In this document: piece after piece, positions 8,429 to 16,601 of the stretch
How positions within the stretch are numbered: position 1 is the stretch's first letter
Layout of the letters: each line of letters starts with the position of its first letter
Source: an uncultured Collinsella sp.
GTDB lineage: Bacteria > Actinomycetota > Coriobacteriia > Coriobacteriales > Coriobacteriaceae
Direction of reading: 5' to 3'
Length of the DNA stretch: 24,821 nt
Assembly (NCBI GenBank): GCA_900545835.1
Contig: URBB01000017.1
Location: forward strand, 1-24,821
Translations under genes and position numbers: made by a program
Notes under the pieces: generated by a model
Seen by the model: the letters and a program-made list of their open reading frames with translations, nothing else
Told to the model about the DNA's origin: nothing
The model's database searches: none

Positions 8429-9856
8429 CTACTCCCCCTCTCTGGGCAGGTTAAACGCACACGCCGTCTCGTCGTACAGTGCGCGATAGTTGGTGAGCAT
8501 CTGCTCGTGCAAAAAGTACGTGGCAACGCGGCGCTGGCCGCGCTCCCCCATCTCGATACGGCGGGCGCGGCTTGTGCACATGCGTTCCATGGCATCGGCC
8601 AAGCCCTTGCGATACATAGGCGGCGTCACAAAACCCGCCACGCCAAAGTCGTCGCCCGGGGCGCCTTCGAGTAGCTCGCGGCAGCAGCCCACCTCGGTCG
8701 TCACGCAGGGACGGCGCGCTGCAAGCGACTCCAGCACGCTGAGCGGCTGGCCCTCGGAGATGCTCGTCAAAATGGTAAAGTCGAGCTTTTCCATGTACTC
8801 GACCACGTTGACGCGACCGGTAAAGATCAGGTCGCGCACGCCCAGGGTATCGACCAGCGCGTGGCACTCGGCGCCGTACTCCTCGTCGTCCACGCCGCCC
8901 ATGATGTGCAGGCGCACCTTGGGCAGGCGCTCGTGCAGCTCAAAGAAGGCATAAATCATGGTCTTGACATCCTTGATGGGCGCCAGGCGCACCACCGCGC
9001 CAATGTCCACCCAGCCGTCATCGGTCTTTAAGGGAATATCCTTAAAGCGGTCGAACTGGATGCCGTTGGGGATGACCAGGCATTTGTCCGCATCGCAGCC
9101 CATATCGATCTGGGTCTTGCGGGCGTTATGGAACAAACTGGTCACGCGGAAGGCGCGGCGATAGATCTCCTCCGAAAGCAGGTAGAAAAAGCGAATCCAG
9201 CGGTCCTTAAACGACGGCACCACCCAGTCGGCGCGAATGATCTCTTCCTCGCGCTCGCGGGTATAGATGCCGTGCTCGGTCAGCAGCACTGGCGCATGGG
9301 AAACGCTTGAGCCCAGGCAGGCGAGCAGGCCGCCGTAGCCGGTCGAGATGGCATGGTACACATCGGCCACCGGCACCTCGCTGCCCAGCAGGTAGAGCAC
9401 GGGCAGCAACATAGAGCGCATGGTGTGGAATGCATCGGCAAAGGGCGTGTAGGGGCACTCGGCCAGGCACACGTCGCGAAAGATATCCATAAACGTTCGG
9501 CTCTGCAAAAACGAGAGCGGATGCACGCGACGGCGTTGAAAGATATCGAACAGCACGTCCCAGTCCGGATTGGAGAGCGACACCAGACGGCGTAGCGCCT
9601 CGCGCTCGCGGTCGTTAAAACTGGCTTCGTGCTGCTCGCCCGAAAGCCGCAGGGCATCGTCCAGGAACACCTCGTGCACCTCGACCACGTTGCTGGGCAG
9701 CTCGTAGACAAACTTGCCGCGGTCGGCAGCATGTGCGCCGATCACCCACAACACAAACTCATGCTCGGGCATGGCCTGGATATAGCCATGCATCCAGGTA
9801 GATACGCCGCCGTGCACATAGGGGTAGCAACCCTCGAGTACCAAGCAGATTCTCAT
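8429..9856 (-). CDS. pelF: Pel polymerase glycosyltransferase PelF (GT4)
   Basis: Cytosolic GT-B glycosyltransferase that makes the Pel backbone of N-acetylgalactosamine/N-acetylglucosamine-type sugars from a UDP-sugar donor. The 475-residue protein opens with RICLVLEGCYPYVHGGVSTW, the PelF signature, followed by LLTEHGIYTRERE (192-204), VIPNGI (261-266) and the retaining E-x7-E motif in SEGQPLSVLE (Glu368, Glu376). Start ATG overlaps the upstream stop as ATGA, with GGAGGG just before, indicating translational coupling. In Pseudomonas PelF works as a complex with PelD, PelE and PelG in the inner membrane. Confidence 0.94.
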   Translation of the reverse strand: MRICLVLEGCYPYVHGGVSTWMHGYIQAMPEHEFVLWVIGAHAADRGKFVYELPSNVVEVHEVFLDDALRLSGEQHEASFNDREREALRRLVSLSNPDWDVLFDIFQRRRVHPLSFLQSRTFMDIFRDVCLAECPYTPFADAFHTMRSMLLPVLYLLGSEVPVADVYHAISTGYGGLLACLGSSVSHAPVLLTEHGIYTREREEEIIRADWVVPSFKDRWIRFFYLLSEEIYRRAFRVTSLFHNARKTQIDMGCDADKCLVIPNGIQFDRFKDIPLKTDDGWVDIGAVVRLAPIKDVKTMIYAFFELHERLPKVRLHIMGGVDDEEYGAECHALVDTLGVRDLIFTGRVNVVEYMEKLDFTILTSISEGQPLSVLESLAARRPCVTTEVGCCRELLEGAPGDDFGVAGFVTPPMYRKGLADAMERMCTSRARRIEMGERGQRRVATYFLHEQMLTNYRALYDETACAFNLPREGE

Positions 9857-11733
9857 TTGTCGCCACCCTCCATGCGCTCGATCGTCACGGTCTTATCATT
9901 TGCCTTAAGCAGATACAGATTGCCCGTAAGGTGCGTCAGTTCGCCACCCGTCACCGCACCCGGCTCGCCGTTGTTGGCGCGGAACATGAGCCACGCCTCG
10001 TCGTGGAAATTGCCCAGACTAAGCGTCCAGGCATCCGCGCTGGTATCCACGCTCACCGTAACCGACGAAAAGCGCTGGATAGCACCAGAGCATTCCGAGC
10101 CGGTCTGGCGACGCAGGTCGGGCGCAGACTTGGTAAGCCACTCCAGGTAGTTGGTCAGGCCGCCCTTGTAGACCTCCCAGCCCTCCTTGGCTCCGCGATC
10201 GGGGTCCAAAAGGTCGTCCGGGTGCATAAAGTGCGTGCTCACGTAGTGCATGTTGAGCTCGGACACGGCTGCCAGGCGCATATAGGAATCGTCGACCATG
10301 CCGCCCGAAACAATACGTGGCTGCTCCACAATGCCATCGCTCGCCACGCCAAACTCCTGCACGTAGGGCAGGTCGGTACCGTCCTCAAAGTACGTACTGG
10401 CGATGGTCTTAATGCGCGGAACGTCGGTGCCGATAAGCTTGCGTGCACGGGCCGAAAGGATATTTGACGGCGGCACGTAAACCGAGACGTGCGCGTTGGG
10501 CAGCACCTCATCTTGGAAGGCGATAAGCTCGTTGAGCGATGCGACGAGCGTTTCCTTGTTCTTCCAGGTCTTGTAGTCATACAGCGTGCCATAGTCGGTA
10601 TCCCAGAGCGCCAGAGGCTGATGGTTGTAGCCGTGAAAGCCCAGCTCTCCGCCCATCTGCAGCAGCATGCCGCCAAAATAGCGGAACTGCGTGGTATCGG
10701 GTTGGCGCGCGGGCTCGATCTGGTTGACCGCGTCCTCGTAGTTTTCGATCATCACGCCGGTATAGCGAATGCCGTATTTTTGCGCGAGCTTTTGCAGATC
10801 GGGCCACCAGACCTTGGCATAAAAATCGGCGACGGAAAGCCCGTAGTCGCGCTTGATATAAGTACCATCGCCCGAGGGCACGGGGCTAGGAAAGTCGTCC
10901 AAATAGAACACGGCGCTGTTGATGACCGGATAGGCCGTGGCATCACCCAGCAAGCTTATGGCCGAAGCATAGAACCCACGCATGACCTTGTCGTAAATGC
11001 CAATGTTGCACACCACGGTGTGACCACAGCCGCAATCGTTAGACCAAATGAGCGGCGTGCCCGCGTCACCGGTCCTTGCCCAGACGTGCGCCGTTTCGCG
11101 CAATGAAACCGAAAGCGAAGAATCGAAGGGGTCCGAGAACTCGTAGCGCTCTCCTCCGCCCAACATAAAGTCCTCGCTCGGAACGATACTTTCGGCTGTC
11201 GCATAGTCATATCCGGCCGATTCGATCCCAAGCTTAGAAGCAATAGCCTGCAGGCAGTTCGAGTTATCTGGCGTCATGCCCAGCATAAGTGAGCCGCCCG
11301 CACTCACCCAACTCATCAGATCGGTCAGATGCGCACCCAGTCCGTCAAGCGAGGGCATAAGCACAATCACGCGATCAAACGACGTGAGCGATGGGATCGC
11401 GTCCGCACCGTCGGTGGCAATATCAACATCGCGATGGGCGATCTTCATGTCCAGCAAAATCTGGTCGAACTGGTCTTTAACGTCGTCGACGCCATCTTGG
11501 TCCGAGTCGGTAATGACCAGGCACGTGAGCTTTTGGCCAAAGATTGCCGAGGAGGCCGGCACCGCATCGTTGGCGGCAAGCATCCCCAGCTTATGCAGAC
11601 CCGCACTGTACTGCACGCCGGCACGCTCCACCAGCAGCACGGCGGCCATGGCAATAAAGACCGCCCACACCACGAGGAGTCCCATCCAACGAAAGCGGCC
11701 TGCACGGTCGCGGATATGTTGCGCCACACTCAT
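9853..11733 (-). CDS. DUF2194 / PelA-type polysaccharide deacetylase
   Basis: Membrane-anchored extracytoplasmic protein of 626 residues: one N-terminal transmembrane segment (about 16-36), a beta/alpha receiver-like domain (about 65-260), then a deacetylase barrel. Likely metal and catalytic residues are FYLDDFPSP (about 277-285), GFHGYNH (365-371, H-x3-H) and STHFMHPDD (about 499-507). In Gram-positive Pel clusters a protein of this type takes the deacetylase role of PelA; no glycoside-hydrolase domain is visible here. I chose ATG 11733 because AGGAGG lies four bases upstream and it forms an ATGA overlap with the preceding stop; the in-frame ATG at 11757 would place that ribosome site inside the gene. 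Partial deacetylation makes Pel cationic and sticky. Confidence 0.87.
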   Translation of the reverse strand: MSVAQHIRDRAGRFRWMGLLVVWAVFIAMAAVLLVERAGVQYSAGLHKLGMLAANDAVPASSAIFGQKLTCLVITDSDQDGVDDVKDQFDQILLDMKIAHRDVDIATDGADAIPSLTSFDRVIVLMPSLDGLGAHLTDLMSWVSAGGSLMLGMTPDNSNCLQAIASKLGIESAGYDYATAESIVPSEDFMLGGGERYEFSDPFDSSLSVSLRETAHVWARTGDAGTPLIWSNDCGCGHTVVCNIGIYDKVMRGFYASAISLLGDATAYPVINSAVFYLDDFPSPVPSGDGTYIKRDYGLSVADFYAKVWWPDLQKLAQKYGIRYTGVMIENYEDAVNQIEPARQPDTTQFRYFGGMLLQMGGELGFHGYNHQPLALWDTDYGTLYDYKTWKNKETLVASLNELIAFQDEVLPNAHVSVYVPPSNILSARARKLIGTDVPRIKTIASTYFEDGTDLPYVQEFGVASDGIVEQPRIVSGGMVDDSYMRLAAVSELNMHYVSTHFMHPDDLLDPDRGAKEGWEVYKGGLTNYLEWLTKSAPDLRRQTGSECSGAIQRFSSVTVSVDTSADAWTLSLGNFHDEAWLMFRANNGEPGAVTGGELTHLTGNLYLLKANDKTVTIERMEGGDK

Positions 11734-12635
11734 CTGGCCTCCTCCCCGTCGCGCCAAAACGCCAACTTTTTGCGGTTGTCGGCGCTCAAATACACATGCT
11801 GCTTGTCAATCGCATCGATCACACGGTGAACCTCGTCACCATCGCGGCGCATCACGGCAAGGCGCAGGCAAAGCATCCAAACCTCCTGCTCCTCGGGCAC
11901 GTCGAGCACCAGCTGGTCGATCACGGCCTGCGCCTCGTCGATCTGTCCGACATCGGCCAGCGCCGTCGCGAATCGAATGCGCAGCTCAAAAGTGTCTTCG
12001 CGCTCGCAGCGACGCGCAAGCAGGCGCGCGTACTGTTGGCGCTGAATCTGAGCAACGCGCCCCTCAGCCAAGCCCGAGCCCAAGTATTCACCAAGAAAAT
12101 CGCAGTATTCGTTGAGGTTTTGCGCGCTCGGGCCCGTCTTAAAGGCACGCTCCAGCTGCTGCAGTTTAAGGTCGGACTCCTTGGAGATCTGCGCCACCGC
12201 CGTCGCGGCATAGTGCGCCACCTCAACGTCGTCGTTAAGCTTAGCCGCCTGCAGCTGCGCCAGGTACGCGTCGGGCTCCTCGGTGAGCATGGAGAGCATT
12301 AGGCGGCGCCGGTATGCCGGGTCGTTGACGATGAGCGCCTCCTCGAGCGGGACCACGCTTACATCGGTGTCACGGTCGTGCACCAGGATGCTGCGATGCA
12401 GGTCGTCGTTGAAGCGCAGCGACTCCAGCGCAGACTCTTTCAGCCCCTCGCCAAACACCGCGCTGCGGACCGATAGCAGAACCACCAGCAACGGGCCCCA
12501 CAGCGGCACCAACACTATCACAGCCAGCATGTGCCCGCGCACCGGCAGCAGGCCCAACTTCATAAGCGTCCACAGCATCAGGCAAACCAGCGCATGAATC
12601 AGCAGCAAGACGGCAGCAACGACAAGCGAGATCAA
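11730..12635 (-). CDS. pelE: PelE-like membrane/TPR scaffold protein
   Basis: A 301-residue protein with two N-terminal hydrophobic segments (about 2-24 and 35-56), then an all-helical region (about 95-295) with repeats spaced like tetratricopeptides, for example ARLLARRCEREDTFELRIRF and EEQEVWMLCLRLAVMRRDGD. This matches PelE, which binds PelD and bridges the inner-membrane synthase. Similarity between PelE proteins is low, so the call leans on position and architecture. TTG start with GAGGGG six bases upstream, overlapping the pelD stop as TTGA. Confidence 0.78.
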   Translation of the reverse strand: MISLVVAAVLLLIHALVCLMLWTLMKLGLLPVRGHMLAVIVLVPLWGPLLVVLLSVRSAVFGEGLKESALESLRFNDDLHRSILVHDRDTDVSVVPLEEALIVNDPAYRRRLMLSMLTEEPDAYLAQLQAAKLNDDVEVAHYAATAVAQISKESDLKLQQLERAFKTGPSAQNLNEYCDFLGEYLGSGLAEGRVAQIQRQQYARLLARRCEREDTFELRIRFATALADVGQIDEAQAVIDQLVLDVPEEQEVWMLCLRLAVMRRDGDEVHRVIDAIDKQHVYLSADNRKKLAFWRDGEEAR

Positions 12636-14770
12636 GCGGCACCCCCCTCACCGTCACCGGTGTAAGAGATGTGCTGCAGCAGCGCCACGATGTCCTCGCC
12701 GTCGACGGGCTCCACTGCAATCTGCTTTGCGCTCAGGCGCTCGCGGATAATGGGCAGATCGCACGCCTTTGCCTGGCGCATAAGCAGGTAGAGCACGTCG
12801 CCGTCGACCAAGCCCGCCGCGTCGCTCTCGCGAATTGCCGGCCCAATTGCGCCCACCAGCTCGCCGACAGGTTCCATACCCGGTACCACGCGCAGGAGCA
12901 AAAAACTCCCCATCTTGCTATCTGCCAGCGCCTGCTCCGCCGCGAGCTCTTGGCCAAAGGCAGCCTGCTTGAGCACGCAAGTGCCGTCAACGCAGCGTTT
13001 ATCCTGCGCCACCGCCTCGTAGTCAAAGGCACGGCCTAGCGCGCTTTCGACCAGCCCGCACAAGATGCGGAACAGGTTTTGATAATAGAGGGTCATTTGG
13101 TTTTCAGCCGCACTACGCACAAAGATCAACACGGCGGGTGCCCCGTCGCGCTCGATCGCGTATCCAAACATGGGAAGCCCCGGCGTCAGCTCGCGGTTCA
13201 CCCACAGGTTCGAACGACCCCCGTCGCCCAAAAGAGGTGCAAGCTGCTCAAGCGTGAGCGAGCGTGCGGCATCTTCGGCAATCGCGGGACTTGCTGCCAC
13301 CAGGCGTGCAAATGCCCCGCCCGAAACATGGTAGATCGCCACCGAATCGTTCTCGAGGATCTCGCCCAGAAGCTCGCAGCACTTGCGATAGATATCGCGT
13401 GGGTTGAGCACGTCGAGCTCCTGCGTCACGGCAAAGATCTTGCCAAAGCTGTCGTGGCGACCCACGATCTGGCGCCTGTACGCGCGCTTGTCCTCGATCG
13501 CGTCGTGGTAGAGCTGCGTAAGGAACGTATTGCGGTTGCGCACGAGCTCGTTTTGATCGCGCTCCGCCCTAATGGCCTCGCTGTTGCGCAGCTGCACATA
13601 GCCGCACACGGCACCCACCACAAAGTACGCAATAAACGGCAGCCAGTTGGACGGCTCGTAGAACAGGCCCTGGAAGGTATAGCCGTACTGAGTAAAGTAG
13701 CTCGCGGCCAAACCCACCGACGCAAGCAGCGCCGCAACCAGGCCAAAGTCCAAGCCATACAGCGTGCCGATCAACACCACGTAGAGCAGGCGATAATCGA
13801 GCACGTTGAGCTGGGCCGATTGTGAGAACAGATGCTCCAGCACCTCGAACAGAACCCAGGCAACGCCCGTCTCCAGGCATTTGATGGGCAGCGAGCGCAT
13901 CTGGATGCGGTCGATGGCGGCACGCAGCGGGTTGATCTTTTTGATGCGTCCAGCGCCCCAGCGAGCTTGAATGGTCGAGAGATCGCGCAGCAAGTCATAG
14001 CGCTGAAACCAGCCATAGCGAACGCGAACGGTGTCGCTGACGGGCAGGGCATAGCCGGCAGAATCGCCATAGGCAACTGAGAGCCCAGGGAACAGCGCCT
14101 TGAGGGCCTCGCCCACCTCACCAGACGTGCGATGGAAGGTATCGGCAACGTCGAGCGTCTCAAAGGAGGCGTCCCAGCTGTCAAAGATGCGGCGTACCAG
14201 CACCGCGAGCTCCTCGGCACACAGCAGGGGAAACGCCGCGTCCTCCGCGCCCTGCAAAGCGACCGATCCGGTTAAGCAAGAATCGAACAGCGGCACAAAA
14301 AACGGATCATCCAGCGCGGCGGAGGCAGTGTACAGGAAGGGCGCGCGCAGAATCTTTGCCTGAACGCCTTCGCGCACAGCGTAGTAGCGGCAGAGGTCGT
14401 TGGCCGCGCGGGCGATAATTCCCTTGCCCGTTCGCCCCACGGCGCCGGAGGCACCCTCGGCACTCGCGGGCCCCGCTACAAACAGCAGCTGGACCCGGCG
14501 ACTCATGCACGAACGAAAGACCGAGCGCAGCAGCTCGATATCGCCCACGGTATCGGTATGCGGGGTAAGGAAATTAGACAGGTAGACTACGCGGTCGAAC
14601 TCGTAGGCCTGCTCCAAGTGCTGGAGGAGCTCTTTCCACGAAGCATGAGGCGACGACTCATCGTGGCGCGCTTCCGCGGCAGCGACGACCTTAACGTGGT
14701 CCCCGGGGAACGCCTTGGCGCAAAAGTCATCGTCAACATATGCGGTGTTGCCAACAACTAGCACTTCCAT
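12632..14770 (-). CDS. pelD: PelD-like c-di-GMP receptor with N-terminal SDR-like domain
   Basis: A 712-residue multidomain protein that opens the Pel operon. Residues 1-275 look like an extended short-chain dehydrogenase/epimerase fold, with an opening MEVLVVGNTAYVDDD strand but without a recognisable YxxxK catalytic pair, so it may be structural. About four membrane segments follow (290-400), then a GAF domain (about 430-590) and a degenerate GGDEF domain. The latter keeps RESD (Arg647-Asp650), an RxxD inhibitory-site motif, five residues before DGDVL in place of GGDEF. In Pseudomonas PelD this site binds c-di-GMP and switches on the synthase, so similar control is likely. The SDR fusion is a feature of Gram-positive Pel clusters. 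ATG start with GGGGAGGA about 7 nt upstream. Confidence 0.88.
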   Translation of the reverse strand: MEVLVVGNTAYVDDDFCAKAFPGDHVKVVAAAEARHDESSPHASWKELLQHLEQAYEFDRVVYLSNFLTPHTDTVGDIELLRSVFRSCMSRRVQLLFVAGPASAEGASGAVGRTGKGIIARAANDLCRYYAVREGVQAKILRAPFLYTASAALDDPFFVPLFDSCLTGSVALQGAEDAAFPLLCAEELAVLVRRIFDSWDASFETLDVADTFHRTSGEVGEALKALFPGLSVAYGDSAGYALPVSDTVRVRYGWFQRYDLLRDLSTIQARWGAGRIKKINPLRAAIDRIQMRSLPIKCLETGVAWVLFEVLEHLFSQSAQLNVLDYRLLYVVLIGTLYGLDFGLVAALLASVGLAASYFTQYGYTFQGLFYEPSNWLPFIAYFVVGAVCGYVQLRNSEAIRAERDQNELVRNRNTFLTQLYHDAIEDKRAYRRQIVGRHDSFGKIFAVTQELDVLNPRDIYRKCCELLGEILENDSVAIYHVSGGAFARLVAASPAIAEDAARSLTLEQLAPLLGDGGRSNLWVNRELTPGLPMFGYAIERDGAPAVLIFVRSAAENQMTLYYQNLFRILCGLVESALGRAFDYEAVAQDKRCVDGTCVLKQAAFGQELAAEQALADSKMGSFLLLRVVPGMEPVGELVGAIGPAIRESDAAGLVDGDVLYLLMRQAKACDLPIIRERLSAKQIAVEPVDGEDIVALLQHISYTGDGEGGAA

Positions 14771-14925
14771 GGCGCATTCCTCCCCTAAAATCCACTTTTG
14801 TCCTAGTCAAACATACGTATTTTACGCTGTCAACGCGAGCTAGAACGCCTTTAAGGCTGTTTTAAGAACTTTTTTAGAGGATGTGGGGATGGCAACTCGT
14901 CCAACCCAGGCTCATTGAGAGGCTG
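14771..14925. other. Upstream region of the Pel operon
   Basis: It holds the pelD ribosome site and, on the minus strand, a perfect -35 hexamer TTGACA at 14829-14834. No convincing -10 stands at 16-18 nt, so the promoter is only a candidate. The A/T-rich stretch GCCTTTAAGGC...TTTTAAGAACTTTTTT (14850-14876) reads as a weak plus-strand terminator but has no plus-strand gene to serve. The SecB-like gene ends at 14926 without a clear terminator, so read-through from the TAC module into the Pel operon is possible. Confidence 0.4.
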
Positions 14926-15378
14926 CTATTCGCTCTGAAAAGGCACATCGCAATCTGCTGACAGCTCTGCAGGGAGAATGGCAGGCAATGTAAGCGCTCC
15001 CATGGGCGAAAGTCCAGTAACAACCATCAAATAGCTCTTTGCATGGGCATATGCCATCGAAATAGCATTTGAAAGAAGGTAGTGACGCGCCTCGTCATCG
15101 GGAGAGTTCATTGGCATTTGCGCTGAAACCGAGATGGATACTGTAACGCCAGCGTGCATCTTCTCCTGTGCACCTTCATCTCTGTCAAGGAGGCTGCCAA
15201 TTACGCACATCTTTAGACTTGCGCGTGCGTCATTACCTTTTTTCCAAAGGTGGACATCTTGGTAGCTAACGTCAACTTTTAATTCCATGTTATCCGAGGG
15301 CGAATCCTCGATATGGAAATCGGAGTCAACGACGAACAAATTCACGATCTGAATTGGAGCAATAAAATCCCCACTCAT
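14926..15378 (-). CDS. SecB-like chaperone of a TAC system
   Basis: A 150-residue protein with the beta-rich N-terminus and C-terminal helix pattern of the SecB fold. The stretch LLSNAISMAYAHAKSYLMVVTG followed by a proline-containing strand (LPAILPAEL) corresponds to SecB's YARECITSMVSRGTFP region. In TAC systems (Rv1957 of Mycobacterium tuberculosis) a solitary SecB-like chaperone protects the antitoxin from aggregation and proteolysis. The ATG overlaps the antitoxin stop as ATGA, so the two are coupled. Coriobacteria are not expected to carry export SecB, which supports the TAC role. The fold call is from pattern only. Confidence 0.72.
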   Translation of the reverse strand: MSGDFIAPIQIVNLFVVDSDFHIEDSPSDNMELKVDVSYQDVHLWKKGNDARASLKMCVIGSLLDRDEGAQEKMHAGVTVSISVSAQMPMNSPDDEARHYLLSNAISMAYAHAKSYLMVVTGLSPMGALTLPAILPAELSADCDVPFQSE

Positions 15379-15764
15379 GCTGCCAAACCTCCGGAAATCA
15401 TCTCGAGATTCACATGCGAGGACGGACGCTCGTTCCTAAAAGACCATTGCTTGCGCAGGGATTCATTGGACGAGAGAAACGGTAGCTCTTTAGAATAGTT
15501 AACGGTAACCTTAGGAACGATATTGATACCCAAAGCGAGCTCGAACCTAGCGATCGTCTTCAGCGTCATATTGGGCTGAGAATTCAACAGCTTCGAAAGC
15601 GACTGAAGGCTCACACCCATACGCTTTGCCAAATCGCTTTTGCTTAAACCCAAATGCTTCATCTCGCGATGAACAATAAACTCGATATCTAGCGCGTGTT
15701 CATAAGCGCGTGTTTCGCTAGTTTCTGTCTCGGCGTAAAAATCAGATAAATCTACTTTATTCAT
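15375..15764 (-). CDS. HigA-like antitoxin with C-terminal chaperone-addiction extension
   Basis: A 129-residue XRE-family DNA-binding protein. The helix-turn-helix is LGLSKSDLAKRMGVSLQS, then LSKLLNSQPNMTLKTIARF (about residues 38-75). A further 40 residues follow the HTH, ending with LRKQWSFRNERPSSHVNLEM, which fits the aromatic-containing ChAD tail that SecB-like chaperones recognise in TAC antitoxins. I chose ATG 15764 because GGAG lies six bases before it; the frame can be extended to a TTG at 15788. It lies 33 nt after the toxin and overlaps the chaperone. It should neutralise the toxin and repress the operon through the palindrome at 16231-16260. Confidence 0.87.
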   Translation of the reverse strand: MNKVDLSDFYAETETSETRAYEHALDIEFIVHREMKHLGLSKSDLAKRMGVSLQSLSKLLNSQPNMTLKTIARFELALGINIVPKVTVNYSKELPFLSSNESLRKQWSFRNERPSSHVNLEMISGGLAA

Positions 15765-15797
15765 TGTGTTCTCCGTTTCGAAAGCCAAGTATGAAAG

Positions 15798-16211
15798 TCA
15801 ACGCTCAGTTTCCAGAAGTTGACGTGCTATTACGGCTAATCGCTTGGCCCGCTCGATTTCTTTACTGATATTTCCTGATCCCTGATGTCCTTTAAACCAA
15901 AACAATAGAACAATTTTATCTACGCCCTGACATATGGCATAAATCATCTCTCGATTTGCCCCGTCAAACCCTTTCAGTTCATAGAGGCCAATCTTAGAAT
16001 CAATACATCGTAGCTTTGAGGTCCCACTCGCAACCTTTAACCCATAATCATAGATTTTTGAAATCTGGTCGATCATTTTACGGGCTGCAAGCTTCTTTTT
16101 AGGGTCTGTCAACATTTTCTGGAATTGAGAGTTGGCGGGAGAAGTCGTCAGCTCCCAAAACGGTCGGCCCTTGGAATCCCAATATTCGACAAGATCGTAT
16201 CCTTCAACCAA
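15798..16211 (-). CDS. RelE/HigB-like toxin
   Basis: A 137-residue ribosome-dependent mRNA interferase-type toxin. Family features are IYDYGLKVASGTSKLRCIDS, IGLYELKGFDGANREMIYAI, VLLFWFKGHQG and EIERAKRLA, matching the HigB/RelE order of strands and the final helix. TTG 16211 is the likely start because GGGAGG (16218-16223) stands exactly six bases before it. The frame stays open to a TTG at 16280, but that extension runs through a perfect palindrome and is probably operator DNA. First gene of a three-gene unit with antitoxin and SecB-like chaperone, the same order as Rv1955-Rv1956-Rv1957. Confidence 0.85.
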   Translation of the reverse strand: MVEGYDLVEYWDSKGRPFWELTTSPANSQFQKMLTDPKKKLAARKMIDQISKIYDYGLKVASGTSKLRCIDSKIGLYELKGFDGANREMIYAICQGVDKIVLLFWFKGHQGSGNISKEIERAKRLAVIARQLLETER

Positions 16212-16230
16212 GGGCCACCTCCCATTTCTA

Positions 16231-16260
16231 GATACACTTAACTTATAAGTTAAGTGTATC
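16231..16260. promoter_or_regulatory. Perfect 30-bp palindromic operator of the TAC operon
   Basis: The half-site GATACACTTAACTTA is repeated as an exact inverted copy with no spacer. Its end is seven bases from the toxin's Shine-Dalgarno sequence. The centre TATAAG may serve as the -10. This is the expected binding site for the HTH antitoxin, giving autorepression. Confidence 0.82.
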
Positions 16261-16342
16261 AATTTAAATACAAATAACAAGGCTTATGCCAGATTCCACA
16301 GCTCCAAATCGATAAACAACCCAGTCGAGCTTGTGCTAAATC

Positions 16343-16467
16343 CGGAAGTATGCGGCAAATTCCAGACATGCCGACCGCACTGGATAGCGGCAACGCTTCT
16401 ACATGCTGCTTCTTTACCCGAAAAAGGCGGTGTGCTCGAGGGTTCCAGAATTTGCCGCATACATCCG
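16343..16467. repeat. Palindromic element copy 1
   Basis: Outer arms CGGAAGTATGCGGCAAATTC (16343-16362) and its reverse complement at 16448-16467 match at 19 of 20 bases. The 85-nt interior can pair further in parts. It lies in a non-coding gap beside the TAC module. Its arms resemble those of the next element, so the two belong to one repeat family. Confidence 0.78.
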
Positions 16468-16478
16468 TCGGGCAATTC

Positions 16479-16601
16479 CGGAAGTGCGGGGAAAATCAGA
16501 GCATTGCCGGCCAGACCCCTGTTTTGAGTTCCGCTGACCTGCGGTTTTGTTGCCGAAAAACAGGTTGCGCTCGGCAAGTTTCGATTTTCCCCGCACTTCC
16601 G
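16479..16601. repeat. Palindromic element copy 2
   Basis: Outer arms of 19 bases (CGGAAGTGCGGGGAAAATC, 16479-16497 and 16583-16601) are perfect reverse complements. Inner stems TTGCCG/CGGCAA (16504-16509, 16572-16577), CCTGTTTT/AAAACAGG (16518-16525, 16557-16564) and a terminal CCGC/GCGG make one long imperfect hairpin. A third, single degraded arm (CGGAAGCCAAACGCGACAAA) begins at 16627. Candidate MITE/REP element or structured RNA. Confidence 0.8.

Noticed and set aside
14829..14860. Pel operon promoter from the TTGACA hexamer
   Set aside because: No acceptable -10 at the right distance, so it is kept only as a candidate in the intergenic note.
16343..16601. Possible CRISPR array from the repeated CGGAAGT motifs
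   Set aside because: Repeats are inverted pairs with dissimilar spacing, only two or three arms, and no cas genes nearby.
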